Shown here in pieces: positions 39,693 through 47,238 of a stretch of 64,000 bases of DNA. Source of the DNA: Pseudomonas gingeri (GTDB taxonomy: Bacteria; Pseudomonadota; Gammaproteobacteria; Pseudomonadales; Pseudomonadaceae); contig NZ_JACAPR010000023.1 in NCBI RefSeq assembly GCF_013385635.1, positions 102,145 through 166,144 of the forward strand, given 5' to 3'. The position numbers and the translations under genes were made by a program. Under the pieces are notes generated by a model, which saw nothing but the letters and a program-made list of their open reading frames with translations, did not search any database and had not been told where the DNA came from. Position 1 is the first letter of the stretch. Each line of letters starts with the position of its first letter.

Positions 39693-40430
39693 ATGTCCCA
39701 AGTCAACATGCGCGATATGCTGAAGGCCGGTGTGCACTTCGGTCACCAGACCCGTTACTGGAACCCGAAAATGGGCAAGTACATTTTCGGCGCGCGTAAC
39801 AAGATCCACATCATCAACCTTGAAAAAACCCTGCCAATGTTCAACGAGGCTCTGACTTTCGTAGAGCGTCTGGCCCAGGGCAAAAACAAGATTCTGTTCG
39901 TCGGCACCAAGCGTTCCGCTGGCAAGATCGTTGCTGAAGAAGCAGCACGTTGCGGCTCGCCGTACGTCGACCACCGCTGGTTGGGCGGCATGCTGACCAA
40001 CTTCAAGACCATCCGTGCTTCCATCAAGCGTCTGCGTGACCTTGAAGTGCAAGCCGAAGACGGCACTTTCGCCAAGCTGACCAAGAAAGAGGCGCTGATG
40101 CGTACTCGCGACCTGGAAAAGCTGGATCGTAGCCTGGGTGGTATCAAGGACATGGGCGGTCTGCCAGACGCACTGTTCGTGATCGACGTTGACCACGAGC
40201 GCATCGCGATCACCGAAGCCAACAAGCTGGGTATCCCGGTCATCGGCGTTGTCGATACCAACAGCAGCCCGGAAGGCGTTGACTACATCATCCCAGGCAA
40301 CGATGACGCCATCCGCGCCATCCAGCTGTACATGGGTTCGATGGCTGACGCTGTGATCCGCGGTCGTAACAATGTTGCCGGCGGCACCGTTGAGTTCACC
40401 GAAGAAGCACCGGTCGCTGCAGCTGAGTAA
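39693..40430 (+). CDS. rpsB: 30S ribosomal protein S2
   Basis: A 245-residue ribosomal protein on the back of the 30S head-body junction. Recognisable blocks are MSQVNMRDMLKAGVHFGHQTRYWNP opening, YWNPKMGKYIFGARN, HRWLGGMLTN, and DVDHERIAITEANKLGIP, with VVDTNSSPEGVDYIIPGNDDA near the C-terminus. The N-terminus and length match Pseudomonas S2. It heads the rpsB-tsf unit and is preceded by a conserved leader. A strong hairpin with a T-tract follows at 40459-40483 before tsf. Confidence 0.98.
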   Translation: MSQVNMRDMLKAGVHFGHQTRYWNPKMGKYIFGARNKIHIINLEKTLPMFNEALTFVERLAQGKNKILFVGTKRSAGKIVAEEAARCGSPYVDHRWLGGMLTNFKTIRASIKRLRDLEVQAEDGTFAKLTKKEALMRTRDLEKLDRSLGGIKDMGGLPDALFVIDVDHERIAITEANKLGIPVIGVVDTNSSPEGVDYIIPGNDDAIRAIQLYMGSMADAVIRGRNNVAGGTVEFTEEAPVAAAE

Positions 40431-40458
40431 TTGACGCCCTGGCGTTGACTCAGTAAGC

Positions 40459-40483
40459 AAAAAGGGGGCTTGGCCCCCTTTTT
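40459..40483 (+). terminator. Intrinsic terminator/attenuator between rpsB and tsf
   Basis: GGGGGC-TTG-GCCCCC stem flanked by AAAAA upstream and TTTTT downstream (a 25-base A-tract/T-tract hairpin). It probably ends part of the transcripts, giving more rpsB than tsf mRNA. Confidence 0.85.
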
Positions 40484-40622
40484 GCCACCTCGAAAACCAT
40501 TTGTCTGGCGCGCCGCTACAGCGTCTGTAACGTGCAGTTGCTAACAAGGGTGGTTCGGGAAGAATTGAACGCCCGTTCGATCGGGTGGAATGGTTGATAA
40601 CCTATCCAAGAGGAATTTTGAA

Positions 40623-41486
40623 ATGGCAGAGATTACTGCAGCGTTGGTCAAAGAACTGCGCGAGCGTACCGGCGAAGGCATGATGGACTGCAAGAAGGCC
40701 TTGACCAAGGCCGGCGGCGACATCGAAAAAGCCATCGATGACATGCGTGCATCGGGCGCCATCAAAGCCGCCAAGAAAGCAGGCAACGTTGCTGCTGAAG
40801 GCGCTATCGCTATCAAGGGCGACGGCAAAGCTGCCGTGATCCTGGAAGTGAACTCGCAGACCGACTTCCTGGCTCTGCAAGACGACTTCAAGAACTTCGT
40901 CGCTGCCAGCGTCGAAAAAGCCTTCGCTGACAAACTGACCGACGCAGCTCCGCTGATCGCCGCTCAGGAAACTGCTCGCGAAGCCCTGGTTGCCAAGGTT
41001 GGCGAAAACGTCAACATCCGTCGCCTGGCTCGTATCGAAGGTGATGTGGTCGGTGCCTACCTGCACGGCAACAAGATCGGTGTGGTCGTGGCCCTGCAGG
41101 GCGGCAACGAAGAGTTGGCCAAGGACGTTGCCATGCACGTCGCGGCAACCAACCCTGAATTCCTGCTGCCATCGCAGGTTTCGCCTGAGGCTATCGAACG
41201 CGAAAAAGGCGTTTTCCTGACCCTCAACGAAGAAAAGATCAAAGGCAAGCCTGAGAACATCGTTGAAAACATGGTCAAAGGTCGTATCAGCAAGTTCCTG
41301 GCCGAAGCCAGCCTGGTTGAACAAGCTTTCGTCAAGAACCCGGAAGTCACCGTAGGTGCCCTGGTCAAGAAAGCCGGCGCTGAAATCGTTTCCTTCACTT
41401 ACTTCAAAGTAGGTGATGGCATCGAGAAGCCAGTGGACAACTTCGCTGAAGAAGTTGCTGCTCAAGTGGCTGCCAGCAAGCAATAA
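40623..41486 (+). CDS. tsf: Elongation factor Ts
   Basis: A 287-residue guanine-nucleotide exchange factor for EF-Tu. The N-terminal UBA-like domain has the invariant LVKELRERTGEGMMDCKKAL. The core contains EVNSQTDFLALQDDF with the TDFVA-type motif (here TDFLA) that contacts EF-Tu. The C-terminal module ends VAAQVAASKQ. ATG 40623 (MAEITAAL) follows AAGAGGA; the open frame to 40590 is not conserved. It is 192 bases downstream of rpsB, past a hairpin that may reduce read-through. Confidence 0.98.
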   Translation: MAEITAALVKELRERTGEGMMDCKKALTKAGGDIEKAIDDMRASGAIKAAKKAGNVAAEGAIAIKGDGKAAVILEVNSQTDFLALQDDFKNFVAASVEKAFADKLTDAAPLIAAQETAREALVAKVGENVNIRRLARIEGDVVGAYLHGNKIGVVVALQGGNEELAKDVAMHVAATNPEFLLPSQVSPEAIEREKGVFLTLNEEKIKGKPENIVENMVKGRISKFLAEASLVEQAFVKNPEVTVGALVKKAGAEIVSFTYFKVGDGIEKPVDNFAEEVAAQVAASKQ

Positions 41487-41509
41487 GACGGTTTTCAACT
41501 GTCGACCCC

Positions 41510-41543
41510 AAGAGGCTGCCCGCTTACGCGCGCAGCCTCTTTT
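41510..41543 (+). terminator. Intrinsic terminator after tsf
   Basis: AAGAGGCTGC (41510-41519) pairs perfectly with GCAGCCTCTT (41532-41541), followed by TT(C). The stem is 10 bp with a 12-nt loop. It ends the rpsB-tsf unit. Confidence 0.75.
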
Positions 41544-41604
41544 CAAATGGGAAGAAGGTTTCTCTTTTTCCTTTCGGAACCGGCTTACAAAGTCGTGTTC
41601 TGAT

Positions 41605-41621
41605 GGCGCTGTAGCAGCGCC
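41605..41621 (+). promoter_or_regulatory. Perfect hairpin upstream of pyrH
   Basis: GGCGCTG-TAG-CAGCGCC, a 7-bp perfect palindrome 68 bases before pyrH with no T-tract after it. It may be an operator or a leader stem-loop; its role is unknown. Confidence 0.45.
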
Positions 41622-41688
41622 AAGCTAGAGTTAGCGCAGGCTGCAAACAGCTCGCAAGAATTTTTAAACGCCGCAGGAGAGATTCGCA

Positions 41689-42432
41689 ATGGCTCAGCAG
41701 GGCAGTGGTTATCAAGCTCGCTATAAACGCATTCTACTCAAGCTTAGCGGCGAGGCCCTGATGGGCTCGGAAGAGTTCGGGATCGACCCGAAAGTCCTGG
41801 ATCGCATGGCGCTGGAAGTGGGTCAGCTGGTAGGTATCGGCGTGCAGGTCGGCCTGGTGATCGGCGGCGGCAACCTGTTCCGTGGCGCTGCCCTGAGCGC
41901 GGCCGGCATGGACCGTGTCACCGGCGACCACATGGGCATGCTGGCCACTGTGATGAACGCGCTGGCGATGCGCGACGCGCTGGAACGTGCGAATATCTCG
42001 GCCATCGTGATGTCGGCCATTTCCATGGTCGGCGTGACCGATCATTACGATCGTCGCAAGGCGATGCGTCACCTCAACTCCAAGGAAGTGGTGATTTTCG
42101 CGGCCGGTACCGGCAATCCGTTCTTTACCACGGATTCGGCGGCTTGCCTGCGTGCGATCGAAATCGATGCCGACGTGGTGCTCAAGGCGACCAAGGTCGA
42201 TGGCGTCTATACCGCAGATCCATTCAAGGACCCGCATGCCGAGAAGTTCGATCATCTGACCTACGATGAAGTGCTGGATCGCAAGCTGGGTGTCATGGAC
42301 CTGACCGCCATCTGCCTGTGCCGCGATCACAAGATGCCGCTGCGCGTATTTAACATGAACAAGCCCGGCGCCCTGCTGAATATCGTGCATGGCGGCGCTG
42401 AAGGAACCCTGATCGAGGAAGGCCAACAATGA
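41689..42432 (+). CDS. pyrH: UMP kinase
   Basis: A 247-residue hexameric amino-acid-kinase-fold enzyme that phosphorylates UMP to UDP. Visible motifs are KRILLKLSGEALMG (phosphate loop Lys/Gly), VIGGGNLFRGA, GDHMGMLATVMNALA, GTGNPFFTTDSAA, and LKATKVDGVYTADP. The length is normal. It overlaps frr by 4 bases (ATGA) and starts the pyrH-frr-uppS-cdsA-dxr unit. An AGGAGA ribosome-binding site precedes it. Confidence 0.98.
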   Translation: MAQQGSGYQARYKRILLKLSGEALMGSEEFGIDPKVLDRMALEVGQLVGIGVQVGLVIGGGNLFRGAALSAAGMDRVTGDHMGMLATVMNALAMRDALERANISAIVMSAISMVGVTDHYDRRKAMRHLNSKEVVIFAAGTGNPFFTTDSAACLRAIEIDADVVLKATKVDGVYTADPFKDPHAEKFDHLTYDEVLDRKLGVMDLTAICLCRDHKMPLRVFNMNKPGALLNIVHGGAEGTLIEEGQQ

Positions 42433-42986
42433 TCAACGAACTCAAGAAAGACGCTCAAGAGCGCATGCAGAAATCCCTGGAGTCCCTGGCTCACAACTTC
42501 GGTCGTATCCGCACCGGGCAGGCTCATCCGAGCATCCTGGAGGGTGTGATGGTGCCTTACTACGGCGCCGACACCCCGATCAAGCAGGTCGCCAACATTA
42601 CCGTCAAGGACGCCCGTACCCTGCAGGTCGTGGCGTTCGAGCGCAACATGCTCGGTGCCGTGGACAAGGCGATCGGTAGCGCCGGTCTGAACCTGAACCC
42701 GACCAACCTGGGCGAGCTGCTGCTGATTTCCATGCCGGCACTGACCGAGGAAACCCGTCGCGGTTTCACCAAACAGGCCCGTGAAGAAGCGGAAAACGCC
42801 CGTGTTGCCGTGCGCAACATTCGTCGTGACGTGCTCGGTGACCTGAAGGACCTGGTCAAGGAAAAGGAAATCAGCGAAGACGAAGAGCGTCGTGCTGCCG
42901 ACGAAATCCAGAAGCTGACTGACAGCTTCGTGGCCAAGATCGAAGTGGCCGTGAAGCAAAAAGAAGCGGACCTGATGGCCGTATAA
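42429..42986 (+). CDS. frr: Ribosome recycling factor
   Basis: A 185-residue three-helix-bundle plus beta-domain protein that, with EF-G, splits post-termination ribosomes. It shows the family's MQKSLESLAHNFGRIRTGQAHPSILEG opening block, VKDARTLQV, and KDLVKEKEISEDEERRA towards the C-terminus. The length is the standard 185. It overlaps the end of pyrH by 4 bases and is followed 15 bases later by uppS. Confidence 0.98.
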   Translation: MINELKKDAQERMQKSLESLAHNFGRIRTGQAHPSILEGVMVPYYGADTPIKQVANITVKDARTLQVVAFERNMLGAVDKAIGSAGLNLNPTNLGELLLISMPALTEETRRGFTKQAREEAENARVAVRNIRRDVLGDLKDLVKEKEISEDEERRAADEIQKLTDSFVAKIEVAVKQKEADLMAV

Positions 42987-43001
42987 GGGTCAGACGTTTT
43001 C

Positions 43002-43757
43002 ATGGAAAAGACCAAGCAGGCTGGGCTGTCCTCGGTACCGCGCCATGTCGCGATCATCATGGATGGTAATAATCGCTGGGCGAAGAAGCGTTTCTTGCCT
43101 GGTGTCGCTGGCCACAAGGCCGGCGTCGATGCGGTGCGGGCGGTGATCGAGGTGTGTGCCGAGGCCAAGGTCGAGGTATTGACCTTGTTCGCCTTCTCCA
43201 GTGAGAACTGGCAGCGCCCCGCCGACGAGGTCAGCGCCTTGATGGACCTGTTCTTCAAGGCGTTGCGGCGCGAGGCCAAGCGCCTCGATGACAACAACAT
43301 CAGCCTGCGGATCATTGGCGACCGCTCGCGCTTCCACCCTGAACTCCAGGCGGCGATGCGCGAGGCGGAAGCGGCGACGGCGGGCAGCAATCGTTTCATC
43401 CTGCAGATCGCGGCCAACTACGGCGGCCAGTGGGATATCGCCCAGGCGGCCCAGCGCCTTGCCCGCGAAGTGCAGGCCGGGCATCTGCGTCCGGACGATA
43501 TCACCCCGGAGTTACTGCAGACCTGCCTGGCAACCGGCGACCTGCCGCTGCCGGACCTGTGCATCCGTACCGGTGGCGAACATCGCATCAGCAACTTCCT
43601 GTTGTGGCAGCTGGCGTATGCCGAGCTGTATTTCTCCGACCTGTTCTGGCCGGACTTCAAACACGATGCCATGCGCAATGCGCTGGCTGATTTCGCTTCC
43701 CGCCAGCGTCGCTTCGGTAAAACGAGCGAGCAGGTCGAAGCTGGAGCCCGGGTTTAA
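43002..43757 (+). CDS. uppS: Undecaprenyl diphosphate synthase
   Basis: A 251-residue cis-prenyltransferase that extends farnesyl diphosphate to C55 undecaprenyl diphosphate, the carrier lipid for peptidoglycan and O-antigen. The catalytic Asp lies in AIIMDGNNRWAKKR. Further conserved segments are GHKAGVDAVR, TLFAFSSENWQRP and LCIRTGGEHRISNFLLWQLAYAEL. The product is cytoplasmic and membrane-associated. Its TAA stop shares a base with the cdsA start (TAATG). Confidence 0.97.
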   Translation: MEKTKQAGLSSVPRHVAIIMDGNNRWAKKRFLPGVAGHKAGVDAVRAVIEVCAEAKVEVLTLFAFSSENWQRPADEVSALMDLFFKALRREAKRLDDNNISLRIIGDRSRFHPELQAAMREAEAATAGSNRFILQIAANYGGQWDIAQAAQRLAREVQAGHLRPDDITPELLQTCLATGDLPLPDLCIRTGGEHRISNFLLWQLAYAELYFSDLFWPDFKHDAMRNALADFASRQRRFGKTSEQVEAGARV

Positions 43758-44569
43758 TGCTCAAGCAACGCATCATCACGGCACTTATCCTCCTGCCCAT
43801 CGCCTTGTGCGGTTTTTTCCTGCTCTCGGGGTCCGGTTTCGCGCTGTTTATCGGCTTGGTCGTGACCCTCGGTGCCTGGGAATGGGCGCGCCTGGCGGGC
43901 TTTGAAGCGCAGCCGGCCCGGGTGGCGTATGCCGCGCTGGTCGCGATCCTGCTGTTCTTCATGTACATCCTGCCGAACCTGGCGCCCTGGGTGCTGGGGG
44001 CGTCGGTGTTGTGGTGGGGGCTGGCGACCTACCTAGTGCTGACTTATCCGCAGTCCAGCGCGCACTGGTCGAGTACGGCGAGCAAGTTGGTGATCGGTTT
44101 CCTGATCCTGCTGCCGGCCTGGCAGGGGCTGATCGAAATCAAGCAGCATGCTTCCGGCCAGGGCAACCTGCTGATCATGGCGGTGATGATCCTGGTCTGG
44201 GGTGCCGATATCGGCGCCTATTTTTCCGGCAGGGCCTTTGGCAAGCGCAAGCTGGCGCCGGCAGTCAGTCCGGGCAAGAGCTGGGAAGGTGTCTATGGTG
44301 GCCTGCTGCTGAGCCTGGTCATCACGGCGGTGGTTGGCCTGGTGTATGGCTGGGGCTTCGGCCAGATCCTGGCCAGCCTGCTGGGCGCGGCGATCATCGT
44401 GTTCATTTCGGTGGTCGGTGACCTGACCGAAAGCATGTTCAAGCGTCAATCCGGGATCAAGGACAGCAGTAACCTGTTGCCTGGCCACGGTGGCGTGCTC
44501 GATCGTATCGACAGCCTGACCGCGGCGATCCCAATGTTCGCGGTATTGCTGTGGATCGCTGCATCGTGA
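43757..44569 (+). CDS. cdsA: Phosphatidate cytidylyltransferase
   Basis: A 270-residue inner-membrane protein with about seven TM helices that makes CDP-diacylglycerol from phosphatidate and CTP. The CDS signature is visible near the C-terminus (GDLTESMFKRQSGIKDSSNLLPGHGG), with the family's conserved S-x-x-K-R-x-x-x-K-D-x-x-x-x-x-P-G-H-G-G pattern. An earlier VWGADIGAYFSGRAFGKRKLAPAVSPGKSWEG segment is also conserved. It joins uppS by TAATG and overlaps dxr by 4 bases (GTGA), implying coupling. Confidence 0.96.
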   Translation: MLKQRIITALILLPIALCGFFLLSGSGFALFIGLVVTLGAWEWARLAGFEAQPARVAYAALVAILLFFMYILPNLAPWVLGASVLWWGLATYLVLTYPQSSAHWSSTASKLVIGFLILLPAWQGLIEIKQHASGQGNLLIMAVMILVWGADIGAYFSGRAFGKRKLAPAVSPGKSWEGVYGGLLLSLVITAVVGLVYGWGFGQILASLLGAAIIVFISVVGDLTESMFKRQSGIKDSSNLLPGHGGVLDRIDSLTAAIPMFAVLLWIAAS

Positions 44570-45756
44570 GCCGCCCACAACAGATCACCGTGCTGGGAGC
44601 TACCGGCTCCATCGGCCTGAGCACCCTGGATGTGATTGCCCGGCACCCGGAGCGTTACCAGGTGTTTGCCCTGAGCGGCTTCAGCCGCCTGGCCGAGTTG
44701 TTCGCCTTGTGTGTCCGCCATCGGCCGCGTTTTGCGGTGGTGCCTGAGGTTGCCGCCGCGCGCGGCTTGCAGGCGGATCTGCGCGCTGCCGGGCTGTCCA
44801 CCGAGGTGCTGGTGGGCGAGGAGGCGTTGTGCCAGGTTTGCGCCGATCCCGAAGTCGATACCGTGATGGCGGCGATCGTGGGGGCGGCGGGCCTGCGTCC
44901 GACCCTGGCCGCGGTCGAGGCCGGCAAGAAGATCCTGCTGGCCAACAAGGAAGCGCTGGTGATGACCGGCGCTTTGTTCATGCAGGCGGTGCGCAAGAGC
45001 GGTTCGGTGCTGTTGCCGATCGACAGTGAGCACAATGCGATTTTTCAATGTCTGCCCGGCGACTTCGCCCGTGGCCTCGGCGCGGTAGGGGTGCGACGCA
45101 TCCTGCTGACCGCCTCCGGTGGTCCATTCCGGCAAACGCCGTTGGCCGAACTGGAGCATGTCACGCCTGACCAGGCCTGCGCGCACCCCAACTGGTCCAT
45201 GGGGCGCAAGATTTCCGTCGATTCCGCGAGCATGATGAACAAGGGGCTCGAGCTGATCGAAGCCTGCTGGTTGTTCGACGCCCGGCCGATCCAGGTCGAG
45301 GTGGTGATCCACCCGCAGAGCGTGATCCACTCCCTGGTCGATTACGTCGATGGTTCGGTGCTCGCCCAATTGGGTAATCCGGACATGCGCACGCCGATCG
45401 CCAATGCCCTGGCCTGGCCGGAACGCATCGATTCCGGCGTCGCTCCGCTGGACCTGTTTTCCGTGGCCCGGTTGGACTTCCAGGCGCCGGACGAGCAGCG
45501 TTTCCCTTGCCTGCGCCTGGCGCGGGCCGCCGCCGAAGCCGGTGGCAGCGCACCGGCGGTGCTGAATGCGGCCAATGAAGTGGCCGTGGCCGCGTTTCTC
45601 GAACGGCGCATCCGTTATCCCGAGATCGCGAGTATCATCGAGGAAGTTTTGAATCTGGAACCTGTTGTTGCGGTCGATGAACTCGACGCGGTATTCGCAG
45701 CAGATGCCAAGGCACGGGCATTGACCGAACAGTGGCTGAGTCGCAACGGGCGTTGA
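44566..45756 (+). CDS. dxr: 1-deoxy-D-xylulose 5-phosphate reductoisomerase
   Basis: A 396-residue NADPH-dependent enzyme of the MEP isoprenoid pathway that produces 2-C-methyl-D-erythritol 4-phosphate. The nucleotide-binding motif is ITVLGATGSIGLSTLDV. The metal/substrate motifs are LANKEALVMTG, PIDSEHNAIFQCL and MGRKISVDSASMMNKGLELIEA. The GTG at 44566 (MSRPQQ) is chosen because it gives the 396-aa family length and overlaps the cdsA stop by 4 bases; the frame opens to another GTG at 44551. Confidence 0.97.
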   Translation: MSRPQQITVLGATGSIGLSTLDVIARHPERYQVFALSGFSRLAELFALCVRHRPRFAVVPEVAAARGLQADLRAAGLSTEVLVGEEALCQVCADPEVDTVMAAIVGAAGLRPTLAAVEAGKKILLANKEALVMTGALFMQAVRKSGSVLLPIDSEHNAIFQCLPGDFARGLGAVGVRRILLTASGGPFRQTPLAELEHVTPDQACAHPNWSMGRKISVDSASMMNKGLELIEACWLFDARPIQVEVVIHPQSVIHSLVDYVDGSVLAQLGNPDMRTPIANALAWPERIDSGVAPLDLFSVARLDFQAPDEQRFPCLRLARAAAEAGGSAPAVLNAANEVAVAAFLERRIRYPEIASIIEEVLNLEPVVAVDELDAVFAADAKARALTEQWLSRNGR

Positions 45757-45810
45757 GCCCGGTGTAGCGTACGAGCGATGCGGCACTTGATAGGATTGCG
45801 GAGAAAGTAG

Positions 45811-47163
45811 ATGAGCGCGCTCTATATGATTGTCGGCACCCTGGTGGCATTGGGTGTGCTGGTTACTTTCCATGAATTCGGCCACTTCTGGGTGGCGCGC
45901 CGCTGCGGCGTCAAGGTGCTGCGCTTTTCCGTGGGCTTCGGTACGCCGCTGCTGCGTTGGCATGACCGTCGTGGCACCGAGTTCGTATTGGCGGCGATTC
46001 CCCTCGGCGGTTACGTGAAGATGCTCGATGAGCGTGAGGCGCCGGTTGCGCCGCAAGAGCTCGATCAGGCTTTCAATCGCAAGACCGTGCGCCAGCGCAT
46101 CGCCATTGTCGCGGCCGGGCCGATCGCCAACTTCCTGTTGGCCATGGTGTTCTTCTGGGTGCTGGCGATGCTCGGCAGCCAGCAGGTACGTCCGATCATC
46201 GGCGCGGTGGAGAGCGGCAGTATCGCCGCCAAGGCCGGTTTGAGCGTCGGTCAGGAAATCGTTGCCATCGATGGCGAGCCGACCACCGGCTGGTCCGCCG
46301 TCAATCTACAACTGGTCCGTCGCCTGGGGGAGAGCGGCACGCTGCGCCTGCAGGTGCGTGAGCAGGGGTCGACCAGCGACTCTCCACGTGAGCTGATCCT
46401 CGATCGCTGGCTGCAGGGTGCCGACGAGCCGGACCCGATCAAGTCCCTGGGGATTCGCCCATGGCGCCCGGCGTTGCCGCCGCTGTTGGCCGAACTCGAT
46501 CCGAAAGGCCCCGCCCAGGCCGCCGGCCTGAAGACCGGTGATCGCCTGCTGTCGTTGAATGGCGATGCAGTCGATGACTGGCAGCAAGTGGTGGATTGGG
46601 TCCGTGTACGGCCTGATACCAAAATTGTGCTGCATGTCGAACGTGATGGTGCTCAAATCGACGTCCCGCTGACCCTGGCTTCCCGCGGTGATGGCAAGTC
46701 CGCCACCGGTTACCTGGGGGCTGGCGTCAGGGCGGTGGATTGGCCGCCGGAGATGGTCCGCGAGGTCAGCTTCGGGCCTTTGGCGGCGATCGGCGAGGGG
46801 GCCAGGCGTACCTGGACCATGAGTGTCCTGACCCTGGATTCGCTGAAGAAAATGTTGTTCGGCGAGCTCTCGGTAAAAAACTTGAGTGGACCGATAACCA
46901 TTGCTAAAGTGGCGGGCGCTTCGGCCCAGTCGGGCGTCGCTGATTTCCTGAATTTCCTGGCTTATCTGAGTATCAGCCTGGGCGTTCTGAATTTGTTGCC
47001 CATTCCGGTACTGGATGGGGGGCATTTGCTGTTTTATCTGATCGAGTGGGCCCGTGGTCGCCCCTTGTCGGAGCGAGTACAGGGTTGGGGGATACAGATC
47101 GGTATCAGTTTGGTGGTCGGGGTGATGCTACTTGCCCTGGTCAACGATCTGGGTCGACTGTAA
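45811..47163 (+). CDS. rseP: Site-2 protease RseP
   Basis: A 450-residue inner-membrane zinc metalloprotease that completes cleavage of the anti-sigma factor in the sigma-E (AlgU) envelope-stress cascade. The zinc motif HEFGH is in TM1 (about residues 21-25). Two PDZ domains follow (about 115-185 and 200-280), and the third ligand lies in PIPVLDGGHLLFY. The gene sits between dxr and bamA, the usual setting. A perfect hairpin with a T-tract follows at 47185-47210. Confidence 0.96.
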   Translation: MSALYMIVGTLVALGVLVTFHEFGHFWVARRCGVKVLRFSVGFGTPLLRWHDRRGTEFVLAAIPLGGYVKMLDEREAPVAPQELDQAFNRKTVRQRIAIVAAGPIANFLLAMVFFWVLAMLGSQQVRPIIGAVESGSIAAKAGLSVGQEIVAIDGEPTTGWSAVNLQLVRRLGESGTLRLQVREQGSTSDSPRELILDRWLQGADEPDPIKSLGIRPWRPALPPLLAELDPKGPAQAAGLKTGDRLLSLNGDAVDDWQQVVDWVRVRPDTKIVLHVERDGAQIDVPLTLASRGDGKSATGYLGAGVRAVDWPPEMVREVSFGPLAAIGEGARRTWTMSVLTLDSLKKMLFGELSVKNLSGPITIAKVAGASAQSGVADFLNFLAYLSISLGVLNLLPIPVLDGGHLLFYLIEWARGRPLSERVQGWGIQIGISLVVGVMLLALVNDLGRL

Positions 47164-47184
47164 CGCGTCGCGAAAATTGCGAAT

Positions 47185-47210
47185 CTGCCGCATTTTGCGG
47201 CAGTTTGTTT
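47185..47210 (+). terminator. Hairpin-T-tract between rseP and bamA
   Basis: CTGCCGC-ATTTT-GCGGCAG, a perfect 7-bp stem with a 5-nt loop, followed by TTTGTTT. It meets the criteria of an intrinsic terminator or attenuator inside a supposedly continuous envelope operon. Confidence 0.75.
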
Positions 47211-47238
47211 ATTGCCAGTTGGAATAAGAAAGGACTTC

